Position numbers and translations under genes: made by a program. Below the pieces are notes generated by a model. It ran no database searches. It was given only the letters and a program-made list of their open reading frames with translations, and was not told the origin of the DNA. Below, piece by piece: positions 44,709-56,126 of a stretch of DNA of 64,000 nucleotides (position 1 is the first letter of the stretch; every line of letters starts with the position of its first letter). Source of the DNA: Gonocerus acuteangulatus (taxonomy: Eukaryota > Arthropoda > Insecta > Hemiptera > Coreidae); NCBI GenBank assembly GCA_946811695.1, contig OX328124.1, forward strand, positions 99,625,717 to 99,689,716. The letters are read 5' to 3'.

Positions 44709-44866
44709 AATAATGTCAGTGTTTAAGTTCAAATCTTTTTAAGACTTCTACTGGTCAATAGGATTTATACAACGTCTCTGCCATTAAAATGAATAATACA
44801 CATTTTACGAATAAAACTGTATAACATGGACTTGGACTAGTTGTGCTCTGAACCCTCCAATTAGCA

Positions 44867-45211
44867 AGTACTTTGAGGTTGCTGGCAGAGAAGGAAGATC
44901 TTTAGGTAAATGAAACACGTCCAGTTCCTTCACAAAAGTTTATTTCCAAGCTAAGCGCGTTCGGCAGCTCCTGATACCATCCTCAGAGCTGTAATAATAT
45001 GCCACTTCCAACACCAGCAGATGCTTGACGAGCCATGTTTCATGTACTTTGAGGTTGCTGGCAGAGAAGGAAAATCTTTAGGTAAATGAAACGCGTCCAG
45101 TTCCTTCGCAAAAGTTTGTTTCCAAGCTAAGCGCTTTCGGAAGCAGGAGCTGACGAAAGCGCTTAGCTTGGAAATAAACTTTTGTGAAGGAACTGGACGT
45201 GTTTCATTTAC
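44867..45211. mobile_element. 175-bp direct repeat plus inverted piece, flanked by a 12-bp direct repeat
   Basis: A segment starting TACTTTGAGGTTGCTGGCAG is repeated after 175 bp (44869 and 45044), and its AGTTCCTTCACAAAAG ... CTAAGCGC part returns inverted at 45145-45211. CCTCCAATTAGC borders both ends (about 44855-44866 and 45212-45223). A minus-and-plus CTGACGA motif lies at about 45139. Repeated units with a ribozyme-like box and a roughly 12-bp duplication recall animal retrozymes, but the stem is imperfect. Confidence 0.45.
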
Positions 45212-45231
45212 CTCCAATTAGCCATTGAGAT

Positions 45232-45500
45232 GTTAGAAAATTAAGGAATAGACGGGATTCGGCTAAGAGAAAACGTGAGATTATCGGAAAGTCTATATTT
45301 ATTAACGTATGGGTATGTTCTTTGTCAGCCTTCTTGAGGTCCTAAAGTAAATATTCAATGCTACTGAAAATACCTTAATCTAAAATCTGAAAATACCTTA
45401 ATTACTTATATTTTTGGCTGAAGAATGCTAACAAAAAACAAGCCGATGTAGTTTTTATTTGGCCTTTTAGCCGCATCCTAGCTATTCCTTAACTTCATGA
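45232..45500. mobile_element. fold-back element FB copy
   Basis: TTAAGGAATAGACGGGATTC...GGCTAAGAGAAAAC at the left is inverted at the right (GGCCTTTTAGCCGCATCC, TAGCTATTCCTTAA). An ACCTTAATCTAAAATCTGAA internal duplication and a degenerate GCTGAAGAATGC motif are present. Confidence 0.55.
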
Positions 45501-45774
45501 AAATAATCTTGGTTTGACATGACGGAGAAAAATCTAAGGGAAATTAAATCACAATACATGGATGCCATACAAGTTAGAGTGACCAACAAATTGAAGAAGT
45601 TCTCCGTTCTAACGTATGAATTCACATCTTATGAATAGACATACGTATACGCCAATACAGCAACACTGAAATGTGTTCAAAACATTTTTTAACTTAATGT
45701 AGACTAGGTACGTTTATCTCGGAGTCACTGACTACTAAGCCACCTCACAGTGTAACGTCCAATGGACAAAAATC

Positions 45775-45780
<6 letters not shown>
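45501..45780. other. no recognised feature
   Basis: AT-rich, nothing seen. Confidence 0.35.
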
Positions 45781-45818
<38 letters not shown>

Positions 45819-45982
45819 GGCGCATCTACATCTAGGTCATTAGCGCCGACAACCAGGGCGCGGCGAGGAATTTTCCCAGCGAGCCCTGAGATGAGAAAAT
45901 TCCTGCCGAAGTTGGGAATCGAACCCACCATCTCCCGCTTATGAATCCAGCGCGATAGCCACTAGACCACGGGAGACCCCCC
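45781..45982 (-). repeat. tRNA-Glu-like SINE (SINE-1), long polyA
   Basis: Minus-strand head GGGGTCTCCCGTGGTCTAG, B-box GGTTCGATTCCC, terminal stem CGGCGC/GCGCCG, polyA of about 36 (T run 45781-45816). The long uninterrupted A tail suggests a recent insertion. Confidence 0.88.
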
Positions 45983-46067
45983 TTTTGTTTTCTTATATTT
46001 AGTTTTTAATCCTCTAGCTAAGTTTAGAAACTATTCAAGGAACTAAAATCGTATAAAATTAATAAAT

Positions 46068-46535
46068 ATCTAGGCGGTGGGTAGTGCGCCAGGCCAAGTT
46101 CCGGCCTAAGCATACTGTGTGTATATTACAGGCGGTCTTAGAGCCGATTTTTACCCTCTCATAACTTTCAACCAGGTAAAGATAAAGTTATGAATTTTTA
46201 CACAGGTATTATAATACTAGATGTGAGTAAAACTGGAAATTTTCATAATTCTACATCGAATAGTTTCTGAGATATAAGCGATCGAAATGCGGGATTTATC
46301 TAGGCGCACGGTAGTGCGTCAGGCCAAGTTCCGGCCTAAGCATACTGTGTGTATATTACAGGAGGACGTAGGGCCGATTTTTACCCTCTCATAACTTTCA
46401 ACCAGGTGAAGATAAAGTTATGAATTTTTACACAGGTATTATAATACTAGATGTGAGTAAAACTGGAAATTTTCATAATTCTACATCGAATAGTTTCTGA
46501 GATATAAGCGATCGAAATGCGGGATTTATAGGACT
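46068..46535. repeat. 230-bp tandem duplication
   Basis: Two adjacent copies (46068-46297 and 46298-46530) beginning ATCTAGGCG and ending AAATGCGGGATTTAT, almost identical except the first roughly 20 bases and a few bases after TATTACAGG. Confidence 0.9.
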
Positions 46536-46689
46536 CACTCACTGACTCATCAAAATTATTAGGCACTTCCCATGATGCTAGAGACTTGAAATTTTGCATG
46601 AAGATAGATATGAAGACGTTATTAAAGGAAAAAATCGAAAAATCGCGAAAAGTTGTGTTTGACTCCGCTTCCGGGGGGGGGCGTGCGAG

Positions 46690-47545
46690 TTTTGTACTTC
46701 CTTCGGAAACCCGTCATTCCGTCCGAAACCCATGATGTGGGGTATCAAATGAATCGTCTCGGTATGAAGAACCTATATTTGATGTTTTAAGAAACAATTA
46801 GACGCATATAGGTTCGGTAAAAATCTTATACCAGCTGTCTGTCTGTATGTTTGTTCATTATACAAATCCTTACCGTTTGACCGATTTTGACCAAATTTGG
46901 GTCACAGATGGGTCTTGATACGGGGAGAATCATAAGCTAGGTTGAATTGTCTATCAGCTGTCTGTCTGTTTGTTCCTTATACAAATACACACCGTTTGAC
47001 CGATTTTGACAAAATTTGACACACATGTCGGTCTTGATCCGGGGAGTGTCATAGGCTAGCTATTTGCCCAACTGTTTATTCCTTATACAAATCCACACGA
47101 TTTGACCGATTTTGACCAAACATGGTACGTAGGTAGGTCTTTATCCGGGTAGTGTCATAGGCTAGGTCAAAATCGTCTATCAGCTGTCTGACTCCATGAT
47201 TGTTCCTTACAAAAATTCACTCCGTTTGGCCGATTTTGACCCAACTTAGCACACAGGTAGGCCTTGGTCCGGGGAATGCACTAGGCTAGGTAAAAAAGGT
47301 ATTTCAGCTGTCTGTCTGTATGTTTGTTCCTTATACATATTCACACCGTTTGGCCTATTTTGACCAAACTTGGCATGCAGGTAGGTCTTGATACGGGAGT
47401 GTCATATTACCTATGACGTTTAGCACTTTTTGTTCCATCGGAAAGCCATCATTCCTTCTGAAACCCATCATGTGGGGTATCAAATGAATCGTCTTGGTAA
47501 AGAGAACCTATATTTGATGTTTTAAGAAACATTTCGACGAATCTT
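46690..47545. repeat. array of degenerate ~120-bp units between a ~110-bp direct repeat
   Basis: About five units with CAGCTGTCTGTCTGT, CCTTATACAAAT, CCGTTTGACCGATTTTGACC and GTAGGTCTTGATCCGGGGAG (about 46850-47400). Left (46690-46800) and right (47440-47540) flanks are copies of each other (CATGATGTGGGGTATCAAAT and ACCTATATTTGATGTTTTAA). Composite Helitron-like or satellite origin is possible. Confidence 0.7.
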
Positions 47546-48479
47546 AACAACAAAAGTTGTGACTTCTTTTTTAAATGTAGTAAATAAAGTCGTAGGGGTT
47601 AACTGCGTAATATACTTGAAAGCAGATACTAAGTTTTTCAAAGTCGAGTCATCTAAATTACAAAGTTTAGGATCAACAGCCCAAAATGTATCGTCTTTGT
47701 TCTTATCTTTTTTTTGAAGGCATTCTACACTTTCCCTATTGTGACCTTTATCCTCGGGATAAGGTTCCTGTGTTATACAGTGTAATACTTTAGTTAAGGA
47801 GAGCCATCAATTTGTCCTCTAGAGTAATTTCATCTGGAAGAGCATCTAACTATTCCAGTCTAGTGATTAGATGTATGTAGGTTGATTATTGGTATCAAAT
47901 ATCAAGCAGTAAGGAGAACCTTATGCAGAATCCAAAGACCCTGGTTTTATATGAAGTACAAAAGCTAGTAGGTATGCGGCAAATAAATTTTAATTAGTAC
48001 TTAGAAAAAAGTAATGAGATCCCCAAAAAAACATAAATGTGAAATAGAGGCCAAGTTCCTCCCCCCTTCCCCTAAACTTAGCAATGTTTAGTTTTCTCTC
48101 TAAAGATAATTTCGGCACAAATAAAACATTGCCAAGTTTAAGAATATAACTGGTAGAGGAAAGTGATATTTTAGTAACTGGATATAAGTTTTTTTATTGT
48201 TGTTTTTTAAAGGTCAGTTGAAGTGTCTTTACTGTTCTTAGTAAGTAACTATGAGGTCTTCCAAGTAATGAACTTGGACATTTCTTTCTTGTTTCATCCC
48301 TTGTATTGGGAGTGTTTCTTTGTGGGGGGAGGAACTTGGCCTCTATTTCACATTTTTTTTTTTTTTGGGATATTATTATAGCCGTATAATATGCATTATT
48401 ATACTATTCTTACCTTGTTTTGAGTTGATTTCAATTAATACAAATGTTTATTTGAAAATAACTAGTGGTTAATGATTTT
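47546..48479. other. no recognised feature
   Basis: AT-rich. AGGCCAAGTTCCTCCCCCC at 48050 and its inverse GGGGGAGGAACTTGGCCTC near 48324 bound a roughly 290-bp inverted pair also sharing AATGTGAAATAGAGG, a possible small fold-back. Confidence 0.4.
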
Positions 48480-49145
48480 TGTCCATAATCCTCACTACTT
48501 CGTTACACTGTGCGCCTGGGAGAATTGGATTCGTTGAAAGGGGCGTTAACAATTTTTCGGAGAACTTTTGATTATAATTCCTGTGTTCTGTTGGTGTTAG
48601 GTGTTTTTGAACATTCTCTGAGTTTGTCCATATGGGTAGAAGGATTGTTACGTTTATAGCAAGTTTATTCTGCGTTGATAATTTAGATTAGGAATAGTTT
48701 AAGAAGAACATGCCTTATGTTCACGTATTGTCTTTTGAGTCTAGTGTAATTGTACAACCAAGATATCAAACCTTAGATTCTGGACGTAAAATGTTTTCGA
48801 GATTGAGAGAAGTGCTTGATCTCCGGTGGAGAGTGAATGTTACGAGTTTATATTTTTCTGGGTTGATTTTCAGTCTCCATTATTCTCTGGAATGTTCTTT
48901 GCAGTAAGATGTTCCTGCAAGTGTTGGAGTGCTGCTGAAGGATGGCTGTGTCATCTGCATATGTGGTTAGCCGGGTTTGGGCGTGAGTGAGGATATCCGC
49001 AGTGTAAAGCAGGAAAAGAAGAGGACAATAATACTCCCTTGGAGGACTCCAGCATTCATGGAGCAGGTCGGGGAAAGATATGTGCCTTGTTTGACTTGGA
49101 AGGATCTATTTGACAGGTAGAATTTGAGAATTAAGAAATAGGTGT
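48480..49145 (-). pseudogene. decayed Jockey-like reverse transcriptase fragment
   Basis: Minus-strand pieces in order: FYLSNRSF-VKQGTYLSP (about 49130-49070), NAGVLQGSI (about 49050), a preserved catalytic TYADDTAIL (YADD at 48961-48950), and then degenerate sequence with HSLHRRSSTSLNLEN-like and later a PIWTNSEN-like stretch. Stops and shifts throughout. Same family and same coverage as 11485-12220 on the plus strand, so both copies were probably 5'-truncated. Confidence 0.7.
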
Positions 49146-49576
49146 GGAAGTATTGGCTTTACTCCGTAAAGTATACTTATTCAATACATAACGATATTTC
49201 AAAAATAACGACACAGTATCGTTGTGTCTGTCATTGATTTCTTACTTGAAGGGTCCACTTCTTCAATCACCAGAATTTACCAATCGTACACTGTTTTCTT
49301 TGCAAAATGCGTGTGAAGAAAATCGTTACGCTCACTGTTTTGGTTGAATAGTCTTCAGGTATATAATTTAAAAATGTTTTGACGTAGTTAATCGAGCATA
49401 GTCACTTTCAAGGTAATGTATTCCATTATATTTTTGTTTCGGTTTGTCCAAAATTCGGTGGAAAATATTTTAACACGTTTGTCATTGACCTAAATTAAGA
49501 TAAATAAATTTCGGATATATTTGACATTGAGTGATCAGACGGGGCAGATGCTGTACAGGTATCTTCTACCTAAACG

Positions 49577-50025
49577 TACGACACACTAGGGAACTTTTGT
49601 GGTCAGAATTTTGCTCTGACAATCTGGCATTCCCATTTGCAGGTACCTATTAAATTAATTCAAGGCTGGGTGTGCCTAGGGACGATCTGGTACCTCAAAT
49701 ATAAATCATGAACGACGAAGCTAGAAGATATAATCTATTTCTCCTTTTGCTTTCTGGCATATATCACCATAGACATTTTCCCCGGCATTACAGCTGGCTT
49801 CCTCTGGAGGCAGATGATGCTCGTTTAGAATACATTGCGTTCTTTTGGGAAACATTTTGCTTTCAGCTAATAAATAAGCCTCACGTACCACGTCAGAAAA
49901 CCGGCTGTAATGCCGGGGGAAAAGATTTAATCTTCTAGCGTCGCCGTTCAAGATTTAGATATGGGGCCCCGTACCGTCCCTGGACTTATGCTGCCTTTAA
50001 TTAATTTAAAACGTACCTGTAAAGG
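49577..50025. repeat. two SINE-J bodies in inverted orientation
   Basis: 49630-49740 (minus-sense body: TTAATTCAAGGCTGGGTGTG, CCTAGGGACG, GCTAGAAGATATAATCT) and 49915-50015 (plus-sense: AATCTTCTAGCG, CCGTCCCTGGACT, GCCTTTAATTAATTTAAAA). Inner GGCATTACAGC / GCTGTAATGCC also pair. Heads and A tails are lost. Confidence 0.6.
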
Positions 50026-51104
50026 GGAAAAAGACAAAGTTTAAAGAGGATACATTACCAGAACATTAGTCGAGTCCTCTGACCTGACTCGACCCAAAAA
50101 AGTGTTATACAGAGTTGTGCTTATAACAGACATAAGCACTTTAGGATCATATTATATTTTATAAAATACCTCGGAAATACCTATTCTAATATTTCCTGAC
50201 TGCTTTCCTTCAAATGACACTATTTTCGTGATTGATCGAAAAACTGGAACTATGTTTAGTTACATACAACAGCCCAGATGTACTTTGTCGTAAAATTCGT
50301 CATTTCCCAAGCGGGTACACATAATTCATTACATAACTGTGGGAGGGCAATTAAAACAAAGCTTAGACTTTTGAATGTCAGACGAACCCGCTTTTATATC
50401 CCAGGAATTCCGAAAGACAAGAGTTATCGTATGCCTTGAAGATGGTATTCGAGAGTCGCAAAACGCCATTTCATAGAAAGTCGTAAGAAGAATAACTACA
50501 GCTAACAGGTGTTATTATGGACTAAAGGAGTATGCTGTTAGACTTAGAGGACAACAGGTCATAGGACTTTGTATTACTCCGCTTCACCTTTTACAATCCA
50601 CCCATTCCAGTCTCTTACCCATATAAACATGAGAATGGGCTAAAGATGAGAATAGAGTTCTCGAGAAACCTAGGGGGGACATTAAAAATCATAATTATAC
50701 CTTAAAAAATATTAAAACTTGCAATAACGGTGAAAAGGGAATACATTGCTCACATTCATAAAAATAATTACAGTCTCTACAAATATGTATACATAATTCT
50801 TCTTTATCCTTGGTCTTAATTATTTTGATATCATTTGACATGCTAAGCTATTTATAGTTTTGGGCGATGAAGGTGCCAATTTATTATTTTAAATGCATGA
50901 ATTTCCTGTATTTTATAAGTAATAAATAACAATACAGGAAGTATTGGTTTGTATTACTCAAAAAAGAATAATAACTACAAAAAAAATTTCTTTATTTATT
51001 TAATAAATGATAAATAGCAACTGCATAGAGAAAAATAAAAGGAATAACGAGAAAAATGGATTAAATACATAGTACTTAACATATTTAAGTAATTTAAGAA
51101 TTAC
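50026..51104. other. no recognised feature
   Basis: AT-rich, nothing shared or coding seen. Confidence 0.35.
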
Positions 51105-51349
<245 letters not shown>

Positions 51350-51399
51350 TGGCTTTATTTTAATTATGGAAGTTTATTTTATGGCATTGAGTACTCCTT

Positions 51400-51780
51400 A
51401 CCTGTGCTTGTTCATCTCCTTCTATTCTTTAAAAAAAAATATATGTTAATATAAAAATTTATAAAATTCTAACGCATCGCTTTCTGTGCATGGAATCTAT
51501 GAGGGGAAAAACTACTGGGGCCTTTATCAACCCCATAGTATCCAAAACAATGATTTTTAGAATTTGAATCTGTTTGTCTGTATGTCTGCTGTCTGTCAGA
51601 CACTCTATACACACTAGGGTTGAACAATCCCTAAGGGGTCTGCTTAGAGGCTCTCTTACGTTTTACCAATTCTAGCAGCCTCTATGTTTGATCCCCCATG
51701 GCTATACGCCTAATATCGTGTATAGAGAAGCATTACTGTAAAGTAGATTTTTTTTAAAACACCCAAACGACAGTGTTTAT
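51400..51780. repeat. dispersed repeat G, copy 2 (inverted relative to 42340)
   Basis: GGGCCTTTATCAACCCCATA, CAGACACTCTATACAC, TTCTAGCAGCC, GATCCCCCATGGCTATACG and ACTGTAAAGTAGATTTTTTT match the 42.3-kb copy in inverse. Confidence 0.6.
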
Positions 51781-51794
51781 AATCCAAAATAAAC

Positions 51795-52080
51795 TTAAAG
51801 ATGTATCCAGATAGTCCGAGAGCCAGCAACGCACTTTTCATGAAGTGTTTTATGCATCTTGAAATTTTGCTATAATGTACATCTTGGATAAATAAGAAGG
51901 TATATATGTGTTTCCTGGACATACCAAGGAACACCAGGTACTGCGCATAGGGGAAAGGTACAAAAAAATATTCCCCCCAAAAAAATAGTTTTATTCAGAA
52001 GCCAACTATCTTTAATGTAAAGTTAAGACAATTTTACAATGAATAATAAATATGGCAGACATTTTTAAGGGGTATAACAC

Positions 52081-52126
<46 letters not shown>

Positions 52127-52800
52127 TGTTTTTATTCTAATATTATATGAGAGTTTTATTTGCGCTGCCATTAAAACCGGAACAGCTGTACAAGATCATG
52201 TGAGCAAGAACTAATGAAAGTGCAGGGAACAACCAACACTACGTGGTCGTGTCATGCACTCATACGGTTACGCGCAGTGTATTGCAGTCTATCATAGGAA
52301 ACATTTATTTTCATGTTTCCTGATAATTAAACCCCACAAAAGTGTCTGCCCTTTTGCAATTATTTTCAAATATGTTTATAGAAGACGCTGTTTAAATCGC
52401 AGCGTGAATAAAGCACTTCATTTAATATTAAAAATAAAAACTAGGTACTTTTTTTTTTTTTTAATTTACATTTCAACCCCCTTAAAAGTGCCTGCCTTAT
52501 TTATTGTTAATTTTAAAATTGCCTTAATTTCTAATTTTTTTATTAATAATAGTTGGCTTCTGAATAAAACACTATTTTAAAACTACTATTTTTGGACAAT
52601 ATTGTTTTGCACCTTTCCCCTATGCGCAGTACCCGGTGTTCCAAGGTACGTCCAGGAAACACATATTTACCTTCTTATCTACCCAATAGGTACACTATTG
52701 CAAAATTTCAGGGTCATAAAACACTTCATGAAAAGTGCGTTACCAGCTCTCGGTCTTAAAAATACTGCCTTAAGTCACTATCCAAGCGGACGAACTCGCG
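51795..52800. mobile_element. ~1-kb inverted-repeat element
   Basis: Arms of about 200-320 bp. CATGAAGTGTTTTATGC, GAACACCAGGTACTGCGCAT and GAAGCCAACTATC (51838-52010) return in inverse at 52545-52740. A second pair (AAATATGGCAGACATTTTTAAGG versus CCTTAAAAGTGCCTGCC) lies further in, beside an A run at 52083-52121. The loop is unassigned. Confidence 0.6.
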
Positions 52801-53767
52801 GTCACAGCTAGTAAATAATATTTTTATTTCAATCACCCTCCGGTGAATTCGGCATTATAAATTCACAAGGCATCATAACATCTTTAAAGGTATTTTTTTC
52901 AAGAGATTATATTTCTTACCAAATGAAAAAGAAAATCCATAACACAATTTATACAAGACTTTGACGTTAAAGCTTGTACCCGTTCTCAATTATCTGTTAA
53001 ATTCAACAAGGTTATTTTTCTTTGATGAATTACTCGAAAACATTTTTTGAAGAATGAATATTTTCTTGATTGGACTTTCAATTGCTATGGTTTTTCTGAA
53101 TTTGCAAAAACAACTGATGTATAACTGAATTTACGAAAAACTCACATTAACTTGTACTAAGAAATCTTAGATGCAGAATTGGCGAGGGGCTCGAGTGGTA
53201 TTTGGATCAGCCAGCTCACAGACAAAGAAACGAAAGGAGCTAGAGAGCCAGGAGAGGTACGTAAACGTCTGTACATATTTACGGCTCGGGGTACCTCTTC
53301 CAGGCCAGCAGCTATAAAATAAGTAACAAAAAAAAATCGATATGGCTAACGCGAACCGAGAGGGTTTTATTACGACGGTAGGATGGGTTCCATGATGTAC
53401 GCCCCTCTGTCCACGAGTACTTTCCACTTAGCTACCTGACATACATGGCAGGATGTCTGACTCAGAAACTTCAAGGTCATATGGAATTATATTTATATTA
53501 ATAATTATTATAATAAAAGACATTACTATTGCAAATTGAAATGTCACAACAGAATATCATCCATAGTTCGCATAAGTGAAAGAGTCGGCAGCGACCACAA
53601 TTATCGTACGAAATTCGAACTACGACATCTTACGACGTTTCCGTTCTTATCCCTAGAGCCATTTGAAAAGGCAACAGTTAAATTAACTGTTTAATTTCAC
53701 AACTGCATAAGTCACCCCACTTTTCAGGAGAGCATTAAAACTGGAGTAAAATAAGTTAATTGAACAT
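52801..53767. other. no recognised gene
   Basis: AT-rich with a GC-richer block at 53175-53450, where a minus-strand frame (53167-53427, 86 codons) is open but unrecognised. Confidence 0.3.
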
Positions 53768-54150
53768 TAAACCGGTTTCATGGAACCCATTTTATTAAAG
53801 CGTGCATACTGAATAAACTGTTTTCCATCGGTTTCCTGATTTATTCAGACGACGATGCACTTGTTTTGTGGTGGTGGCTAAAAAATGAAAAAAAAGATGA
53901 TTAAGGATTGGCAACACAGCTGTTTTGTTGAAGCTCGCGAACTAAAACAGAGATCCCGATAAATTTATTAAAGCGTTTTTAAGGATGTCGAAGCCAGTTT
54001 TGATCGCTTATTAGAGCTAGTAGATCCACTGAATAGGAAACCGATATAACGAATTTCATGAAACTCTGTGTGCACCAACCTATGGTTTTCTATCAATCAG
54101 TTTCATGAAACTTTAGTTCATGAAAACAGTTTCTTCAACCGGGCTTAATG
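53768..54150. mobile_element. candidate small TIR element
   Basis: Left ATTAAACCGGTTTCATGGAA and right (inverse) ATTAAGCCCGGTTGAAGAAA. Inner TTTCATGAAACT repeats at 54054 and 54101. Termini are imperfect and the target duplication unclear. Confidence 0.4.
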
Positions 54151-55897
54151 ATCTCTTACTTGCAACTTATAAGGAATTCCGACTAAAAACATATTTTCGG
54201 TAACGTTTAAACGAAAAAACTTGCCTGAATGGCCTAAAATAGACGAGAGAGATTAACGGTTGTGCTCAAGCGTTAGAGATCCGTTTGTTTTACGCGGAAG
54301 TAGTCAATTTTAGCCCTTTCTATTAATTTAAAAAAAAAATTCTAGTATCATCATGTTGGGAGAGAATAAGGATTCTAAAGATGCCAATAACTCAATTTTG
54401 CTAAAAATCGACTTACACGGTTGAAACATTATGTTTTGCATTAAAGCTTTCGTAAACAATGTAACCACATGTAAAATGAAATCACAATGCGAAGAAAGAT
54501 AACCCCGTTGTAGGCGACAAGGCATCAGAAGAGGAAACTGACAGTATCCTAAGCAAAAATTACACCATTTAATCACCGATTCCCCCAATTAATATCGCTC
54601 AATCAAAAATCGAATAAAACTGTATTTGTAGGATATTTAATAAGCATTCAAATTTTACAGTTACTACATACGTAAAACACTCAATCGACGAAGTATTTCG
54701 TGATCTAAATGTTTGGTTATTATAAACATTCCGTTTAAATATTTTCTTTCGGAAGAATTTTAGAAAATCTGTAAAATACACAAAATATTCGGGGGTTATC
54801 ACATATTGTGGCTCCTATCTCAACTCAGACATTGGGGACGACATAATATTGATATGTGTTGCCTATCTAAATAAATAAAAACGTTTCCAGAATCCCACCG
54901 ATTTTTTTTTTCAGCAGCACTCCTTTCTTAGCTAATTTGACAGGGGTATTTATATTTTGAACCCTTTGTACACTGTGGCATTTAAATTTCTGGTCAATGA
55001 CCAACAAAGTATTTATTATTACCAATTCCTAGAAGGCGGCAATCCATTAAAGAAGTTATTCCATTGTATGTGAAGGAAAATAGAAGTATGTTGCAACATG
55101 TTTCCCCGTATGAATGCTCATGCGTTCCTATGATTTATCACATATTGGTTTTGAGACGGCTGTCACTTCATTCTCTGTACTAAACAACCCAATGCATCCA
55201 TCACCTCAGAGATTTACGCATTTTGCACTTCTAGAGTGTCCAAGCATGCCCGGGAAATTTACATACTAAGAATGTGAAGCGGTTTGTTCAACTTGACAGT
55301 GCAGTTTTTGTCGCTGCTGCAGTTTTATGACTCCGGCCGAGAATTGCCCTTGTAATAATTCCAACTGAATTAGATTTAGCCGAGTATTTCCGAAGCTTCA
55401 GTACTTAAATTTATTTCTTTTTCAGCCAAAGAATTATTTTACTTGTAAGTAGTGAATAGAGTTACCTTCTTCTTTTATTTATTTATTTATTTTTTTCATC
55501 AGTCGATTAGATAGGAAATATTATGTTTATGGATTATTTAGATAATGATTGATAAAAAGAATTCAAGGAACAAGACGGTATGTACCTACGAAATCACTTG
55601 AACGAACTTTTCCTCACATCAACACAATTTTCACAAATCTTAGGCAAACAAATATGTACACAAACATTTAGAACAAAAAAAAAAAATAAGAAAAGGCTTA
55701 GGAGTTTAAAGTAAATAAGTATTTTATTTTATTTATATATTTATGTAAATATTATTTATCATAAATTCATAGACGATTTGATCGACATCAAAATTGAAAA
55801 GAGCAAATCGAACATTAGCGGACTATAAAATAGAAATAAATAAACAAATAGTGATTCTAAGCCAAGTCAGTCAATCTCCCAAGGGAAAAATAAATAC
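54151..55897. other. no recognised feature
   Basis: AT-rich. About 54530 shares GGAAACTGACAGTA with 14287, suggesting one more scrap of an unnamed repeat. No gene recognised. Confidence 0.35.
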
Positions 55898-56034
55898 TTT
55901 TAGCGCGGTTCCTCCCTCCCTCATAGGGAGAAACCCCGCTTATAGAGTTGATACAATGAAACAATCCGGAAGTGCCGACTAAAAAATTTTGCGTTTCAGG
56001 ACCTCTGGAAACCGAAAATGATGGTAGTTCAAAT

Positions 56035-56035
56035 T

Positions 56036-56122
<87 letters not shown>
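56035..56122. repeat. (TA)n microsatellite inside family A
   Basis: About 87 bases, preceded by GTTCAAATTTG as in the 1.4-kb copy but nearly twice as long. Confidence 0.95.

Positions 56123-56126
<4 letters not shown>

Larger units (their letters stand above)
41099..44862. mobile_element. large long-inverted-repeat DNA transposon
   Basis: Ends AATTGGAGGGTTCAGAGCAC (41099) and its inverse (44833-44862). The arms (about 41210-41935 and 43695-44385) are inverted copies with only a handful of differences by eye. TTGTCAGCTG occurs at 41297, 41435, 41465, 41574 and 41604 and inverted at 41697, mirrored in the right arm (one copy lost by a 10-bp deletion), likely transposase-binding repeats. The outer right arm (44396-44832) differs from the left and carries a SINE. 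The interior has direct repeats (41878-42250 and 43231-43541) with degenerate exons. Superfamily not determined; no clear target duplication. Confidence 0.7.
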
